Source of the DNA: Strix aluco
Taxonomy: Eukaryota; Chordata; Aves; Strigiformes; Strigidae
Direction: 5' to 3'
NCBI RefSeq assembly: GCF_031877795.1
Contig: NC_133934.1
Location: forward strand, 47,088,725 to 47,152,724
DNA length: 64,000 bases
Shown here: positions 49,421 to 63,020 of the stretch, piece after piece
How the letters are laid out: every line of letters starts with the position of its first letter
Numbering within the stretch: the first letter of the stretch is position 1
The notes under the pieces: generated by a model
Seen by the model: only the letters and a program-made list of their open reading frames with translations
What the model was told of the DNA's origin: nothing
The model's database searches: none
Made by a program: the position numbers and the translations under genes

Positions 49421-50781
49421 TGTCGGGTTTGTGTGTGGTGGGGGTTTTGGTAGTGGGGAAGGGGGCTATAGTGGTGGCCTCTGTGAGAACCTCCAAGTTG
49501 GACCCGCCTCTGGCCAAGGCCAAGCCAATTAGTGATGGTGGCTGTGCCTCTGTCATAACGTATTGTGGTGGTTTAGGCCTTGCCGGGGTCTGAGACCACG
49601 TTGCCACTGCCCCTCCCCCACCCTCCGACTGGATGGGGCAGAGTAAAATACAAACTCCGGGCTGAGATAAGGAGAGGTTTAATACAACAGTGCAACAGCA
49701 ACAAACTGAACAACAACAAGAACAGTAACAATAGCAATAACAGTAATAACAATAAACAGAACAAAAATGTACTGATACAGCAGTGAGGAGAGTGACCACA
49801 CACCACACACGTTCACCGATTCTTCCGTGCTTGGGTGCCCCGGAGGTGACGTCAGCATGGTATTGAATAACCTGGCTAGAGCTTCCCCCTACTGCTGGGG
49901 AAACTTAACCCTATCCTAGCTGAACCAGGACACGTATTTAAGAAGGGAAACCTGGGAGGAGGAGAAGTGGTGAGGGAAATACCTATGCACACCCAGGTCA
50001 GTTGAGGGGAGGAAGGAAGCGGGGAAGGTGAGCTGGAGCAGAGACTCGCCTACGGCCCGAGGTGAGAGGTCAGGCTGTCCCCCTGCAGCCCATGGAGGGT
50101 ACAACAGTGGAGCAGACGCCCACCTGTAGCCCATGGAGGACCCCACACCGGAGCAGGTGGCTGTGCCCAAAGAAGGCTGGGACTCTGAAGGAAGCCTGCG
50201 CTGGAGCAGTCTGTTGCTGGGAGGACTGCAGCCTGCAGGAGGGACCCACGCTGGAGCAGTTCATGAAGAGCTGCAACCTGTGGGAAGGACTCATGTCAGA
50301 GAAGTTAATGGAGGACTGTCTCTAGTGAGAGGGACCCCATGCTGGAGCAAGGGAAGAGTGTGAGGAGTCCTCCCCCTGAGGAGGAAGGAGCAGCAGAAAC
50401 AATGGGTGACGAACTGACCGCAGCCCCCATTCCCTGCCTCCCTGCACTGCTGAGGAGAAGGAGGTAGAGAAAATTGGGAGCAAAGATGAGCCCAGGAAGA
50501 AGGGAAGGGTGGGGGGAAGGTGTTTTTAAGATGTGGTTGTGAGAACACTGTCCTACTGATTGGTACATTAGTGGTGGTGGTGGAGTTCAAATTAAATTGG
50601 TGTTCTTTCTTCCCCAATTGAGTCTGTCTTTTGCCCGTGACCATAACTGGTGAATCACCCTTCCTTGTCTTTGTCCTTGTCTCCATCCTAGAGTATTTTA
50701 TTTTCCTCCTCCTCCCTGTGTGGGAAGGAGCGAGCAAGCGTCTGTGCGGTGCTCTGTTGCCTCCTGGGCTTACCACAACAA
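49421..50781 (+). repeat. Large solo LTR (host of a nested LTR)
   Basis: About 990 bp once the insert is removed: 49421-49563 and 49938-50781. It starts TGTCGGG and ends TACCACAACA. The left part holds the GGCCAAGGCCAAGCCAAT block and the right part holds a series of CTGGAGCAG-containing repeats, features I associate with a common bird ERVL-type LTR. A TATA-like TATTTAAG sits at 49935-49942. Reading frames across the CTGGAGCAG repeats are not genes. Flanking AAAAT copies are near both ends but not exactly placed, so the outer limits are approximate. Confidence 0.75.
49564..49932 (-). repeat. Nested solo LTR, 369 bp, target duplication CGTAT
   Basis: On the minus strand it runs TGTCCTGGTTCAGC to AAACCACCACA and belongs to a bird LTR type different from its host. 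It is flanked by CGTAT at 49559-49563 and 49933-49937, a perfect 5-bp duplication. The + strand 49685-49775 is an AAC/AAT-rich tract within it. It interrupts the outer LTR directly upstream of its TATA-like box, in the opposite orientation. Confidence 0.88.
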
Positions 50782-51023
50782 AAATAAAATCTACTTTTCT
50801 AAGATTTTCAATCTCCTAAAAAGTACTATTTTATTTGGCATCAATTACTGAATAGATAAAAATGAAAAGTGGCTTTTAAGGGGGTATTTTATCATCAGAA
50901 GTTCTGTCAGTCTCCCAGCCCTCTGAAACTCACGATGATTTCAAAGCAGAAACCCTTGTTTAAAAAGAAGTTTTAATCAAACAGAAATGTTATTCTGGCA
51001 CTGATCTGAATTATTTAATCTTA
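50782..51023. other. Short non-coding spacer
   Basis: AT-rich sequence between the large LTR and the CR1 copy; nothing recognised. Confidence 0.6.
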
Positions 51024-52214
51024 AATCATAGAATGGTTTAGGTTGGAAGGGACCTTAAATATCATCTAGTTCCACCCCCCCGCCACACCTTCCACTAGAC
51101 CAGGTTGCTCAAAGCCCTGTCCAACCTGGCCTTAAACACTTCCAGGGAGGGGGCATCCACAGCTTCTCTGTTCCAGTGTCTCAACACCCTCAGAGTAAAG
51201 AACTTCCTCTTTATATCCAATATAAATCTACGCCCTTTCCATTTAAAACTGTTACCCCTCATCCTATCGCTACACTCCCTGATAGAGGCCCTCCCCATCT
51301 TTCCTGTAGGCCCCCTTTAAGTACTGGAAGGCCACTATAAGGTCTCCCCAGAGCCTTCTCTTTTCCAGACTCAACAACCCCAGCTCTCTCAGCCTGTCCT
51401 CACAGGGGAGGTGCTCCAGCCCCCTGATCATCTTTGTGGCCCTCCTCTGACCCACTCGAGCAGGTCCATGTTCTTATGTTGGGGGCCCCAGAGCTGGACA
51501 CAGCACTGCAGGTGGGGTCTCAGGAGAGTGGAGTAGAAGGGGAGAATCACCTCCCTTGACCTGCTGGCCACACTTCTCTTGATGCAGCCCAGGATATGGC
51601 TGGCTTTCTGGGCTGTGAGTGCACATTGCTGGCTCATAGTCATTTTTCCATCCAGTAACACCTCCAAGTCCTTCTCCACAGGGCTGCTCTCAATCCACTC
51701 ATCACCCAGCCTGTATTTGTGCTTGGGATTGCCCCGACCCATGTGCAGGACCTTGCACTTGGCCTTGTTGAACTTCATGAGGTTTGCACAGGCCCACCTC
51801 TCAAGCCTGTCCAGGTCCCTCTGGATGGCACATCCCTTCCTTCCAGTGTGTCGACTGCACCACACAGCTTGGTGTCGTCAGCAAACTTGCTGAGGGTACA
51901 CTCAATCTCACTGTCCATGTCACCAGTGAAGATGTTAAACAGCGCTGGTCCCAATGTTGACCCCTGAGGAACGCCACTTGTCACTGCTCTCCACTTGGAC
52001 ATTGTGCTGTTAACTGCAACTATCTGGGTAGGACCATCCATCCAATTCCTTATCCACCGAGTGGTTTACTCTTCAAATCCAAGTCTTACCAATTTAGAGA
52101 TGAGGATGTTGTGCAGGACTGCATCAAATGCTTTCCACAAGTCCAGGTAGACGACATCACTCGCTCTTTCCTTATCTACCAATGCTGTAACCCTGTCATA
52201 GAGGGCCACCAAAT
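51024..52214 (-). mobile_element. CR1 LINE fragment with ORF2 reverse-transcriptase end
   Basis: About 1.2 kb in reverse orientation, 5'-truncated. The + strand starts AATCATAGAATGGTTTAGG, the complement of the CR1 3' end. The minus strand encodes the C-terminal half of ORF2. Visible are SGVPQGSTLGPALFNIF and KFADDTKL (the FADD form of the RT catalytic motif, at about 51866-51894). These are followed by the [27 protein letters not shown]-type region (only key residues given: DRLERW, KFN, CKVLH), then [12 protein letters not shown] and WNREAVDAPSLEVFKARLD. The segments are in three frames (52041-51775; 51865-51428 and 51298-51095; 51455-51270), so frameshifts make it inactive. Confidence 0.95.
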
Positions 52215-55200
52215 GTAACAGAACAGCACTGTTATATGTAAAAAAACAAAACCAAAACTACTTAAAAATGAAGCTGTGCTGTTTCAGTTCATAAAACAGA
52301 TATGCCTGGCAAGTTAAACCATGGCGAGCGTATACTTTGGTTTGGTGCATGCAGAAGATGATAAAATTGAATACAGGGCAATCAAAGAAAAGTTTGATCA
52401 TTATGAATCTAACTTATATCACACCTTTTCAGTGAGATGGCTTCTGAACTTGCTTGTCCAAATTATGCCCAAATATGCTTGCACCATATTTTGAAGTGTA
52501 TTTATGGAAATTTTTATCAGAATTCCCACTTGCAAAATAGATTTAGGAACTGAGAGGGAGGAAAGAGCTAATTTTTAAAGGTATTTAAGCACTTACTCAT
52601 CTCTCTGAAGATTCTTCTAAGATTTTCTGAAGTAGCAAAGCATCTTAAACCCTTCTGTTGATTTCAGCACCTACTGTCTTCTCACACCTATAAACAGGAA
52701 TTTAATTGTTTAAATCCTTTTGAATACCTTGGATGGACCTACATCTGCAATTCATAAAATTCTGTCCCAAATACAGATGGAATGAAATCTGCTTTTTAGG
52801 TCTTTTTAAGATCATTACCAAATATGAAACTCCTTAGAAATTCAAATATCATACCTGTTGTGAGTCTCTCAGTTTATACTACCAACACCTTCATTATAGT
52901 TAATTAACAATGTATAACACTAATTACACTCATCAGACAAAATTAGTTTGCAGGTGTACCTCTTTTCTAAAGAAAAGAGTGCGAACAGTGTTGTCTTTCA
53001 TGTGTTAGGTTTCATCTGCTTCTGTTTCTTAGCTAACCAATAGCGGCGATAGCAATCATTTCTCTATTTGTTTCAAATAAGTTCTGTCTAAAAAATGAGG
53101 AGGTTTGGGTTTTTTTTTTCCTTTCCCTTTTTCTTTCTTTCTTTTTTTTTTTTTTTTTTTCTCCTTATATTTCTTAGCAGAAAATCAGTCAAAATCTTCG
53201 GATACCCTCTCAGTTCTGTCCAGGCAGTATGGATAAAAATCTTACCAAGTCCACAGTGTGGGCTGAATACTCCTAGATTCCAAGGCTCATCAACGGCAGT
53301 TAACTTTTCTTGATAGCAACGGGCTTTTCTTTTCCCCATGAAGGCTTGTCAAGAAGATTTACCTAAAACACATTATGTTATATTGCTCAGTCTTCATACT
53401 CTCAGAGCTATTCCTGTGTGTTCTGCTACTTGACTGTTTTGCACAGCTGAAAACAATCTAACCCCATTTTTGTGGCAATTTAAGGAAATGAGAGATCCCT
53501 TTCTGGCCTCCTTGAGTCTAACTCACTTATATCATAGGATGAGAATCTACAGACCCAGCTCTCTAGATTAACATTTTATTCTGCGTTTTGTCTATAGTCA
53601 TTGCGATTATCTTAACAGGTCTGAATCAACATTAGCATCTGCAGGATTCTTCTCTGTTACAGACACAACAGAGTTAACTAATGGACATTTCACCTTCATT
53701 GGGCAAAATGTTATTATTCAGAGCAGAAATTCTTGGAAGAAAACATAGTATCAAGTAACAGCAAGGGTCTCTATGCATTGCCCCTCAGGCACTCACCCAA
53801 CTTCACCTGAGAACCCCTGTAAAAAGAATATTTCAGATCCTTATGCAATGCTGCTTTATTTTTGGCAATGGTGCCATGTGAGCTCTTGGACCGAGTGTGA
53901 CTTGAATGTGACCGCTTTATACAGTTGCACACCCTTAGTTTACCAGTGACAAACCTTCCAAAAGCTGATTATCAGTGTTGACACAGAAAAGAGACTGTAC
54001 ATGAACATCAATGCTTAGCCACATTTTCTTCAGGAAAAACATCCATGAAGCAGGAATACCAGTCAGCAGAGGTAGTCCTACATACCTAAAATACAAAGCT
54101 ACAATAATATGAGAATATCCTACTCATCCACAGGCTCTGTTATGCCTTGCTGTAATAATAATATTTGAATTTTCTGTGCTACAGTAACATTGTTTCTCCT
54201 ATCACCATGACATTTTCCAAGTTGTAGCAGTATTTTGCAGTAAGTTAAATGTAAAAGCTTTATCTCAATATATTTTTTTTGACATATAATGTAAACTATC
54301 TATATTTGCACTGACATTTAGGCAGTTTAGCAGCTTAGGCACATTTCGGTAGGACATGGATTTCCTCCCTACTTCTTCCTTCCATTTGATTCTTTACTGC
54401 AAAGAGATATTCTGTTACAAAAAATAAAATCTGAAAATGACACATAATTTTTTAAATCTGGGAATTTCTTTATAGACCAGAATAGCATTTATTCATACAC
54501 ACACAAACCCACACAATATCAGGTGGTTTTAATTCTGGTTTATCATGGATCCTTTAATAATGATATCCATAGATTGTTTCTCTCTTGTTAAACAGTGATC
54601 TGTACAGAAGTGAGGATAAGGGTATGGTTACAGGAATAGGCAGATCACCCACCCCTTCTGTCCTGCACCTGCCCAGGTTTACAGACTGGGTAGAATATTT
54701 TACTGAAGATTCTGGAAAACAAGATAACCCCTTCATACTGGCATCAATATGGTATACACACACATATGTGCTCTTTCCAGGAACTGACTGTGGGTCTGGA
54801 CTTACATATTTAAAAATCTGACAAACAGCTTCAGCAGGACACAGAAGTACAGAATTTATATAAAAATAGTAGAGCCTGAATTAAAAGATAAGGCAGAACG
54901 TGTCCATTTGACAACCTTTAACATTCCTCATGCACAGCCTCTCTATTTTTAAAAAAGCAGGAGTTTAGAACATAGCACCAGCAGTAGAAGGATTTTCTCC
55001 CCTGTAACTACCTTTTTTTCTGATAATGTTGGGAGAGCTACATGAAATACTGTCTTATCAATAAACTGATAATATATGGATCAGTTCAATACTATTTGTT
55101 AAGAACTGTACTTAATTTAAATGGAGAGATTATTTTCCTGATAAAGTGAGTAGAGCATTTAATTCCCTTATGAAACTGACAGAAATATTACTAAACTATG

Positions 55201-57988
55201 AATTAATATTTTCAGTTGCATACAAGAACATGTTTTCTAAATGAATTAAATTTGCTTCTAATAGCCATTCAAGTAGTCATAAGAGGACTAAAACACTATT
55301 TTTCTTTCCTGCTTTGTCCTTTCTGTAATGGGTTCAAACTTTATTAGCCAGCCCTAGTGCCTACAGATTTCTAAATGAAGACTCCAAAGCACAATGGAAA
55401 TCTGTGCTGAGTCTTGTTTTTCGAGAACAGACACAAGGAGAAATAATGGAATCATTACTTGAGTAACTAGGAAAATAAGTTATGCTGATGACATACCACA
55501 ATGGTTGAGGAGAAATAATGAAAGCATTCTCAGACAGCAGAAGAGTATAAAGACTCTGCTCATTTCAGCATCCTGCACTTCAATGTGTAAGGCTGGAAGT
55601 GACAGATTCTGAGTTGTTATCTGGGCCAAGTTATGCTAAAACATGACACAGTCCCTAAATTAGAAGCCTAATCAGTTCAATATGCCACATTCAAACTAAT
55701 TTGCCAAAAGTCCCCTCAACTCAGGTAATCAGAAACTTTCTGTAACTTCATTGCTTTTTAATTTTATTACTACAGCTCACCGAAAAGCCGATCATCTTCC
55801 TCTTGGTTTGATCTGTCATCCGACTTCTTGAATTCCCGCCTGTCTCCCGTATCTTAATTAAAAGTTCATTGTCCTTCTACTGGAAGTCCTACATAAATGT
55901 TCTGCTTATATTTATCATCATGTTATTTCTAGTAGCTTGTTTCTTCTGCTTTTCTCAATCATCTCTTTAATGTTTTCTGGTTTATTGCATTCTGGAGTTT
56001 TGCCTTTTGACTTATACTCTTTTTTGTGTTTGCCATCACAACTAACACAAACCATGGTCACAAATTTGGACAAAAGTTGCAGAAAAAATACAATTACCCC
56101 TAATCAAAAGTCCTTCCCACCTGTACTAAGAGATCACATGTGGATTCCATGGAGAAATTTCTTTGCTGTGCAGTAAGAAGCAGGGCAGTAGCCACAGCAG
56201 ATGCAATATAAACAAACAGTGTAACCTTTAATAGGCACGCTACAGTTTGAATTATACACACCCATTAGAAACAGCCTCTGGTTGTGTGAGGTTCTGTGTT
56301 AGAATTAATATTTCAGAGCTTTTAGTAAATTTAATAATTTAGTAAATTTAGTAATTTAATTTTCTTGATCAATGTAAACAGATTTTAAATGATAAAGTTT
56401 AAGTTCTAGTTTAAAGAACAGCATGGCTTGATATCACCTAAACCGTAAGATTGTGCATGCATGAATACATGTACATAGTTCAGCTTATCCTCCTTTTTGT
56501 GAAATTCACTACTGCTTCATTGAATGGATTGTTGCTCACTAAGTTAATAAAGGGTATGTTACAGGCACTAAACTATAAAAAGTGTAATCAGTGGAGAAAA
56601 AGGCAAGCATTTTACTTCAGTGTCTGCAAAGTTAGAAGAGTGCAAGAAGAAAGTTTTGTGATGGCTAGCTTCTCAAAAGCCAAGGAAATACAATGTATGC
56701 TGGTAGACACACAAGTTACAAGTGCTTAATTTATTTGTTAAGAATATCTTTCATATATTACAAAGATCACGTAATATGAAATGCTGCCAAACTTTAAAAA
56801 TATTCAAATGAGTACATTTTTTAATCACACACAGCTTTAGAAATAGCAGCTTTTGTATGGATTTATGAACTAAGTTTCAACTACTTCACTTAAAAATGCT
56901 AGACACAAACATTTGAAGCAGAAGTTGAATATGAGGTTATGCATGCTCCCTGCAAGTACATCTGGAAGACTCACAACAAGCCAAGAGTCTAAACTATTTC
57001 CTTTGAACTTGATGAGCACAGTATGCTTCAAGGAACACAAGTCATGAAATGGTTTTATACAAGTTCCAACCTTTCAATTGCGCACAAAATCAACTGGAAA
57101 ATGAACTGCAGAGTCAAGGCAACGCTTGATGTGAAATATTACTATCCAGTTAAGTACCAGATCAACCCTTCTCCTAAGCCAGGTCTGTGAAGAGCCTGTG
57201 ACTTTTGCATTCCTGGAGCTCTTCCTCAACTAGGATCAAAGCTCAGATGTGTAAATACAGGTGGGGAGCAGCTATCATTCTGCAGTTCCTGAACAAGTGC
57301 TCCTCTACCCAGCCTCCATTCATAAACAATAAAAAGGAAAAAATGACTCATCAGTTAGACGCTATAAGTTTTTTCTCTGGTCCACGAACAGGAACAATAA
57401 ACAATGTCCTTTGAGGCTTACCTACGGGATCAGTGAGAGTGGCTCAGAGTGTTGCAACACAGTTATTTCCCTCATTGCAGCAAACCACAGGGCCCAGAAA
57501 TGCTACTGCCACAGTTCTCTCAATTTCATCAACTAGTGAGGTGAAAATCCTCTCCCCTCCTCACCTCTTCCCTGCTTTGGCCTTGGGAACTGTGTGGTTT
57601 GTCTCCCAGTTCTACAGGAAATGGTTTTAGAAGATCAATAGCATTAAAAATTCTAGGACATGGGAAATAACTAACATATCTCTAAGTGCAATTTACTTCA
57701 TTACTAGTGTATCGGTTCCTATATAAATACCAAAACCAAAGATCATTAGGAGTTACTTACACAACCTGAAGATGCACGGTGGTGTCAGACTGCCTGAATC
57801 ACTGATACTAGCAGGACTAATGCAGGTCCCGTTTCCTTTCAGTCTTATTTCCTCTCTCAGGTTAGGCTCAAACAGGCCATCTGGTACAATAAGAGGCACA
57901 AGAACTGTTCAGTGTTTACTTTAAAGAGAAAATATATTTTAGATTTTTAAAAAAATATTTTGCGATAAGCATGAAGAAATGTAACAAC
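52215..57988. other. Non-coding DNA, no gene recognised
   Basis: No gene seen. A long pyrimidine tract lies at about 53109-53165. Small chance frames only (up to 92 codons, plus, 56451-56729). Confidence 0.55.
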
Positions 57989-57993
57989 CATCA

Positions 57994-58600
57994 TGTGGTG
58001 GTTTGACCTTGGCTAAATGCCAGGTAACCACCAAGTCGCTCTATCACTTCCCCTGCCTTCCCCTTTTTTTTCTCAACAGGGCAAAAAAGGGAAAGAAAAT
58101 AAGATAGGAAAAAAACCCCAAACCAACCCTTGTGGGTAAAACAAAAGCAGTTTTAACATAAGCAAAGCGAAGCAAAGGTCCGCACGTGGAAGCAAAAAAA
58201 GAAAACAGATTTATTCTCTACTTCCCATTAGCAGGTGATGTTGGGCCTTCTCAGGAAGCAGGGCTCCAATACACGTAGTGGTTGCCTCGGAGGACCAAGG
58301 GTGACCCCACCCCCTTCCTCCTTTCTCCCAGCTTTATACTGAGCAGACGTCATATGGTATGGAATATCCCTTTGGTCAGTTCGGGTCAACTGTCTTGGTG
58401 TTGTCCCCCCCAAGATCTTGCCCACCCCGTCCCACTGCGGGGGAAATGTTGGAAAGAGCCTTGGTGCTGTGTAAGCACTACTCAGCAGTAGCCACAACAC
58501 CAGTGTGCTATCAACACCCTGCCAGCTCCCAAGATAAAACACAGCACCAAGAGGGCTGCTATAGGGGAAAATCAATTCCAGCTCAGCCAGACCCTGTACA
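57994..58600 (-). repeat. Solo LTR, 607 bp, target duplication CATCA
   Basis: On the minus strand it runs TGTACAGGGTCTGGC to CAAACCACCACA. It has a TATA box (TATAAA, 58333-58338) followed by AATAAA (58210-58215) in the right order. It is flanked by CATCA at 57989-57993 and 58601-58605. The sequence resembles bird ERVL-type LTRs, with the end block CCTGGCATTTAGCCAAGG shared with common avian copies. The 115-codon minus frame inside it (58575-58228) is not a gene. Confidence 0.9.
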
Positions 58601-58605
58601 CATCA

Positions 58606-61600
58606 TTTCAGCTGTATCAACTAAAATACAATGCTCTGTAGTCACTATCTATAAGCATTATATATAGCTAAGGGAAAGTAAAATCCATTAGTCATTCAGT
58701 AATTATGGAACACGGCATTAAACTTCAGTCTTCTGTCTGAAAGCAAGGTCAAAATGAAAAAAAAAAAAATTATACTAATTGCTAGTATCCGTCATCTTGG
58801 CTGTCATTTTATTTTCATGCCAGATGCAAGACAGCTCAAGGATCAGGCCAGACTGTTGAACTAGCATTTAATCAACATTCAATATTGGTTGAAAAAGAAA
58901 GTTATGATATAGATAAAATATAAAAATGTATATAGGGATTAAAAAATACAATTTTTCACTGCTTACATTTGGAGACATAGGAATTAATGTATTTAAATTA
59001 TTTTTCCAGATAATAATTTTTATTAAGAAAATGAAAGAATAAAAATCTGGAAAAAGGGCAGTGAATTTCAGAAAATTGATAATAAAAATAGGGAAAGGAA
59101 CAAACAGGTAAGTGAAACCTAATAAAGATGATACTGAGTTCCCTGGTTCCCAACAGTGAACCAAAATCTTACTTGGAAACTCCCAGTCTACCCATATGTT
59201 AAAGACTAGTTTTCCTCTAAATATTGCCAGAGAAAAATTCTTAAAGCAAGCTCAAATGTATTCTTAGAAGTTATTAAACAGACACAAACAAATATTTGAA
59301 AATATAATTTCCTCCAAGAAATGCTATTCTTCCACCTTGGTCCTACTTTTGTTTTTTCCTTTTGATTATATAGACAAAAAACATTAACAATCCCCCTCCT
59401 TCCCCCTTCCCCCCCAAAAAATAGAAATATTCTGTGTCACTTCTTACACTGATATAAAAGCATGCTGATATAAACAGAGCCATGATAATTTATATTAGCT
59501 GTAGAATTTTCTCTTATTAAACTCAGTTGCTGCCAGATTGTTTTGTATAAATAGCTCTATAAACAGATATCTGTTAATCCAACACTTTAACATGAAAGAA
59601 GTACCAGTGTTACTTCAAACTTGTAACTTCAAGAACAAGAAAATCTCAGAAATGAGTGGAATATTTATCCAATATATTCCAAGTGAATAGCATAAGAAAA
59701 TATTTTGGAATAAATACATATTTAAACCATAAATCCTGATGAATTATCACAAGGGATTTTTCACAGAACAGAACTGCAAGAGATGGGTGTTTTTTTACTG
59801 TTGGCAAGACAAATCCAATAGGATAGCTGCTAAGAAAGCATTTAATACTTGAGCTTTCACAAACAAGAATTTTAATTAATGCCCTAGCAGTCAGCAATTA
59901 AGTTTTCACATCTGATAGCTTTACAATATATGCTAGAGAACTGCATCAAAGCACATGCATGTACATGGCAATTACTACAGTCAGAAGTTCAGTTTTTTGG
60001 TTTGTTTCAGAAAGCCAGTGATCTATTACAGAAACCAGGAAATGTAGAGGTGCTCCTGCCCTGGAAGATTCAACTGTTCCCTGTAACCATATCCAGTAGA
60101 TGGATGTTGGGCCCACACCAGACTTTAACTTAAGAGCATCCCTCAAGAGCGAGAGTAGAAGCTTAAGATAACATTAGAAAAGACTCTTCACTTAAATCAA
60201 ACTGAAGCATATAGTAACAGTTTAAACCTGAAACCTAACTGCATCTCAACTACCAAGGTATAAGCCAGCTTCGTTTTTTTGCACAACCAGCACGAGACAA
60301 AGTCAGTCCTCTAATAAGAGATGGATGTAGCAGATTCAGTCTCATTGTCCACTTTCAGATTTATCTTAAACCCCAACAAATAACAAATGCAGCGAACAAA
60401 CCAGAAGCTGAACTAGGGCAAGCAAAACAAGGCACTGCCAGGGCAAATTTTTCTACTACTTGCTAACCTGTCATAACATTTCCACTACAGCACTAGCAGC
60501 CAGCTTGTCCTGTCACTATAAATTATGGGCTAAAAATCTGAAAACCCCAAGATGCACTCACTCAGGATACTCACAGCACCAAAGGAAACAGAGCTTCAGG
60601 GTACTGCAGTATTAGACAAGGCCTATGGCACTTCACTGGAGAGCAGGATAGGAAACAGCTGGGAAAGGTTAGGGATAAACTAGGTCCCATCACGACTGGG
60701 CTTGAGCAATCCTGCTTGCTTATTCCTTGCACAGGGTTGCAGATTACTGAGCAGAGTTGGTGCAGGATGACCAGCAATTGCATGACGGTCCCTCTGCATT
60801 CACTCTTCAGCGACTACTGTGCCTTGCCCAGCTGTGGAAGATGATTAGAAGATATGATACTCTGTTTCTGCTCTGCAATACACCTAACCTTGTAACATCT
60901 TCACACAGCCTCATCTGCTCCCCTGTTCCTTTTTCCTTCCAGAGCTTTGCTCTGCTAGAAAAGGCATCTTTGGTTTTCTGATACTTAGCTCAGTTTTTAA
61001 TCATGCTGTGCTTTCTTTTATCTCTTCATTCTCTGACCTTTGTTTCTGCTTGCTCCTGTTCTCCCTTGAAGGTGCTCTAGGGATTTCTGGGGCCTGAGAG
61101 ACCTATTGTGCAAGATGGGTCTTAACATGCTCCTTAAAAGCTAGCTCTACCCTGGAAGCAGTAGTGTGAACAGGCTAGTTCACTACCCAAGCCCATGTAG
61201 ACAGGTTCTCCTTCATGAGAGTTCTGGTTGAACATTCTCCAACTATTTTTCCAGACTGAGGCATTACTAATTCACTTAACATAAACCAGCAAAGAATATA
61301 CCTCACTGAATAGTGTAGACTGTACTTGCAGACTTTAACGAATCGCAGAAGGTGGCCTACAGGTAGTAGTAAACTAAACAGATGATACTTCCTGAACAAT
61401 TGCATTGGTACATCTAAGTGGACTGGTGCGGTAATTACACTATCTTTATAAATATTGTATTGCATTGTAATGATTTTAGCAAAATAGCGAGTTACAAGAC
61501 TAGTATTTTTGTCAGTAACTGTGTGGAAATAAGAGATAATCTGCCACTATTCAGCAATGACATTATAAAGTGCACAGCACCCTTGTTCCTTCAGCCTTAC

Positions 61601-61789
61601 TTAAACAGATCATAGTCAGTGTTAACAGAACTGCAAAGGGTAAGAGAAATAAGAACTAAAACCGACTGGGAAAGAATCAACATATAAAAGCATATCTGAA
61701 AAGTAGAGGAGCTTGAGAACACCATATTTTGGTTTTGCCAACTCTTTATCAGCAACTTTCTGGCATGGGCTATATTCCAGGAATACAGA
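58606..61789. other. Non-coding DNA, no gene recognised
   Basis: AT-rich sequence with no gene or repeat recognised. Confidence 0.55.
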
Positions 61790-62960
61790 AGTCATTGTGA
61801 TCTTTAAGAAGAAGGGAAACAGATCCAGGGAAATGATAAATGTCCAATTTAATTCAAGTAATTTCAGAAACGTGAACAAATTACTCTTCCTTGTCTGAGT
61901 CAATAGAATAATGGTTAGGTAAGTAACAGTCAAGGATCTGTCAAGAAGAAATTGTGTCTGATGTGGATATTGGAAAAAAAACTGATCAGTTTTCTTTCCA
62001 ACATGATGTATTAGGGTGGTACACATCACGGATCTTGACTTCAACTATAGCAGATGTTACATAAAAACTGGAAGAATGCAGTCTAAATAAAACCATTGTA
62101 AGACAGATGGAAATTGTACTCAAAAGAGTAATCAATTGTTCCCTGTCAGAGTGAAAAGATATTACATTAGATTCCAAAAAGTAAGTAAAGGACAGAATCA
62201 TGCAGCATGTTCATAAATTATTTACAATAATTAGAGAGTATGTTTATTAAATTTGCAGATTACATCTGGCTGGAAAATACTGCCAACTTGTTGTAGGACA
62301 GGGTTAACATACAGAGTGAAATTAGAGAAATGTCTTAAGGGGGAAAAAAACCTGTCAGACACCAAGTTCTGACACTTGGGTAGGAATAAACAATAGGGGA
62401 TGGAAAAAAGCAGGCTAAGTAACAGTTCTGAGATCAAATCTGATAAATAGTAGCCAAAGAAAGGTGGAAGAGAAAAAGGAGAAATTACGAATGCAATCTG
62501 AACACAGTAACATTATCAAGCAGTGATAGCAAAGTGTCATACTATGATGTGAAACAAAGAGAACTTGCAAATTGGAGGGAAAAAAAAAAATCTTACTGCT
62601 GCTCTTCTTGGTTTTAGTAAGATTGTAGTCTGACTGCCATGTCTAGTTTTAATAGACAGATCTAGTCCACTTCGAGTTCAGGAAAGAGCAAGAAAAATGT
62701 TGAGCACATTACAAACAAGGGAAGACTGCAGGAGCTGGGGTTGTCTAATATACTGAAGAAAAGACTAAAAGGGAGGTTCAGACAACATGCTGAATATATA
62801 AATGTTAGCCGCCATGAGTAAGAAAATAAATAGTTCTCCACATTAGTGGTGGTCATGGAACAGTGGACATATTCCTCATAGGGAATTTCCTTTGGATATT
62901 CTAGCAGGACAGGTAGTTAGAAGCTGGTTAGTTTGCCTAAAAATGTTGTGAAATGTACTT
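61790..62960 (+). mobile_element. Ancient, degenerate CR1-like LINE
   Basis: Weak but ordered similarity to CR1 ORF2 and 3' sequence on the + strand. The blocks are: an AAGAAGGGAAACAGATCC...GGGAAATGATA part near 61810; TTATTAAATTTGCAGATTAC at about 62241, corresponding to the KFADD region; CTGACACTTGGGTAGGAA at about 62371; and GACTGCAGGAGCTGGGGTTG at about 62724. These occur in the same order as in CR1. There is no open frame, and similarity was judged by eye. It would be far older than the other two copies. Confidence 0.55.
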
Positions 62961-63020
62961 ACTTTTTTTAAAGAAACAAGTTAAACAACAACTGTCAGAA
63001 GTGATTTACATATAGATGAC

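Noticed and set aside
50062-50776. Overlapping frames on both strands with repeated Trp/Glu or Pro/Ser patterns
   Set aside because: They arise from the CTGGAGCAG-type repeats inside an LTR, not a gene.
58228-58575. 115-codon minus frame
   Set aside because: Lies wholly inside a solo LTR with defined ends and target duplication.
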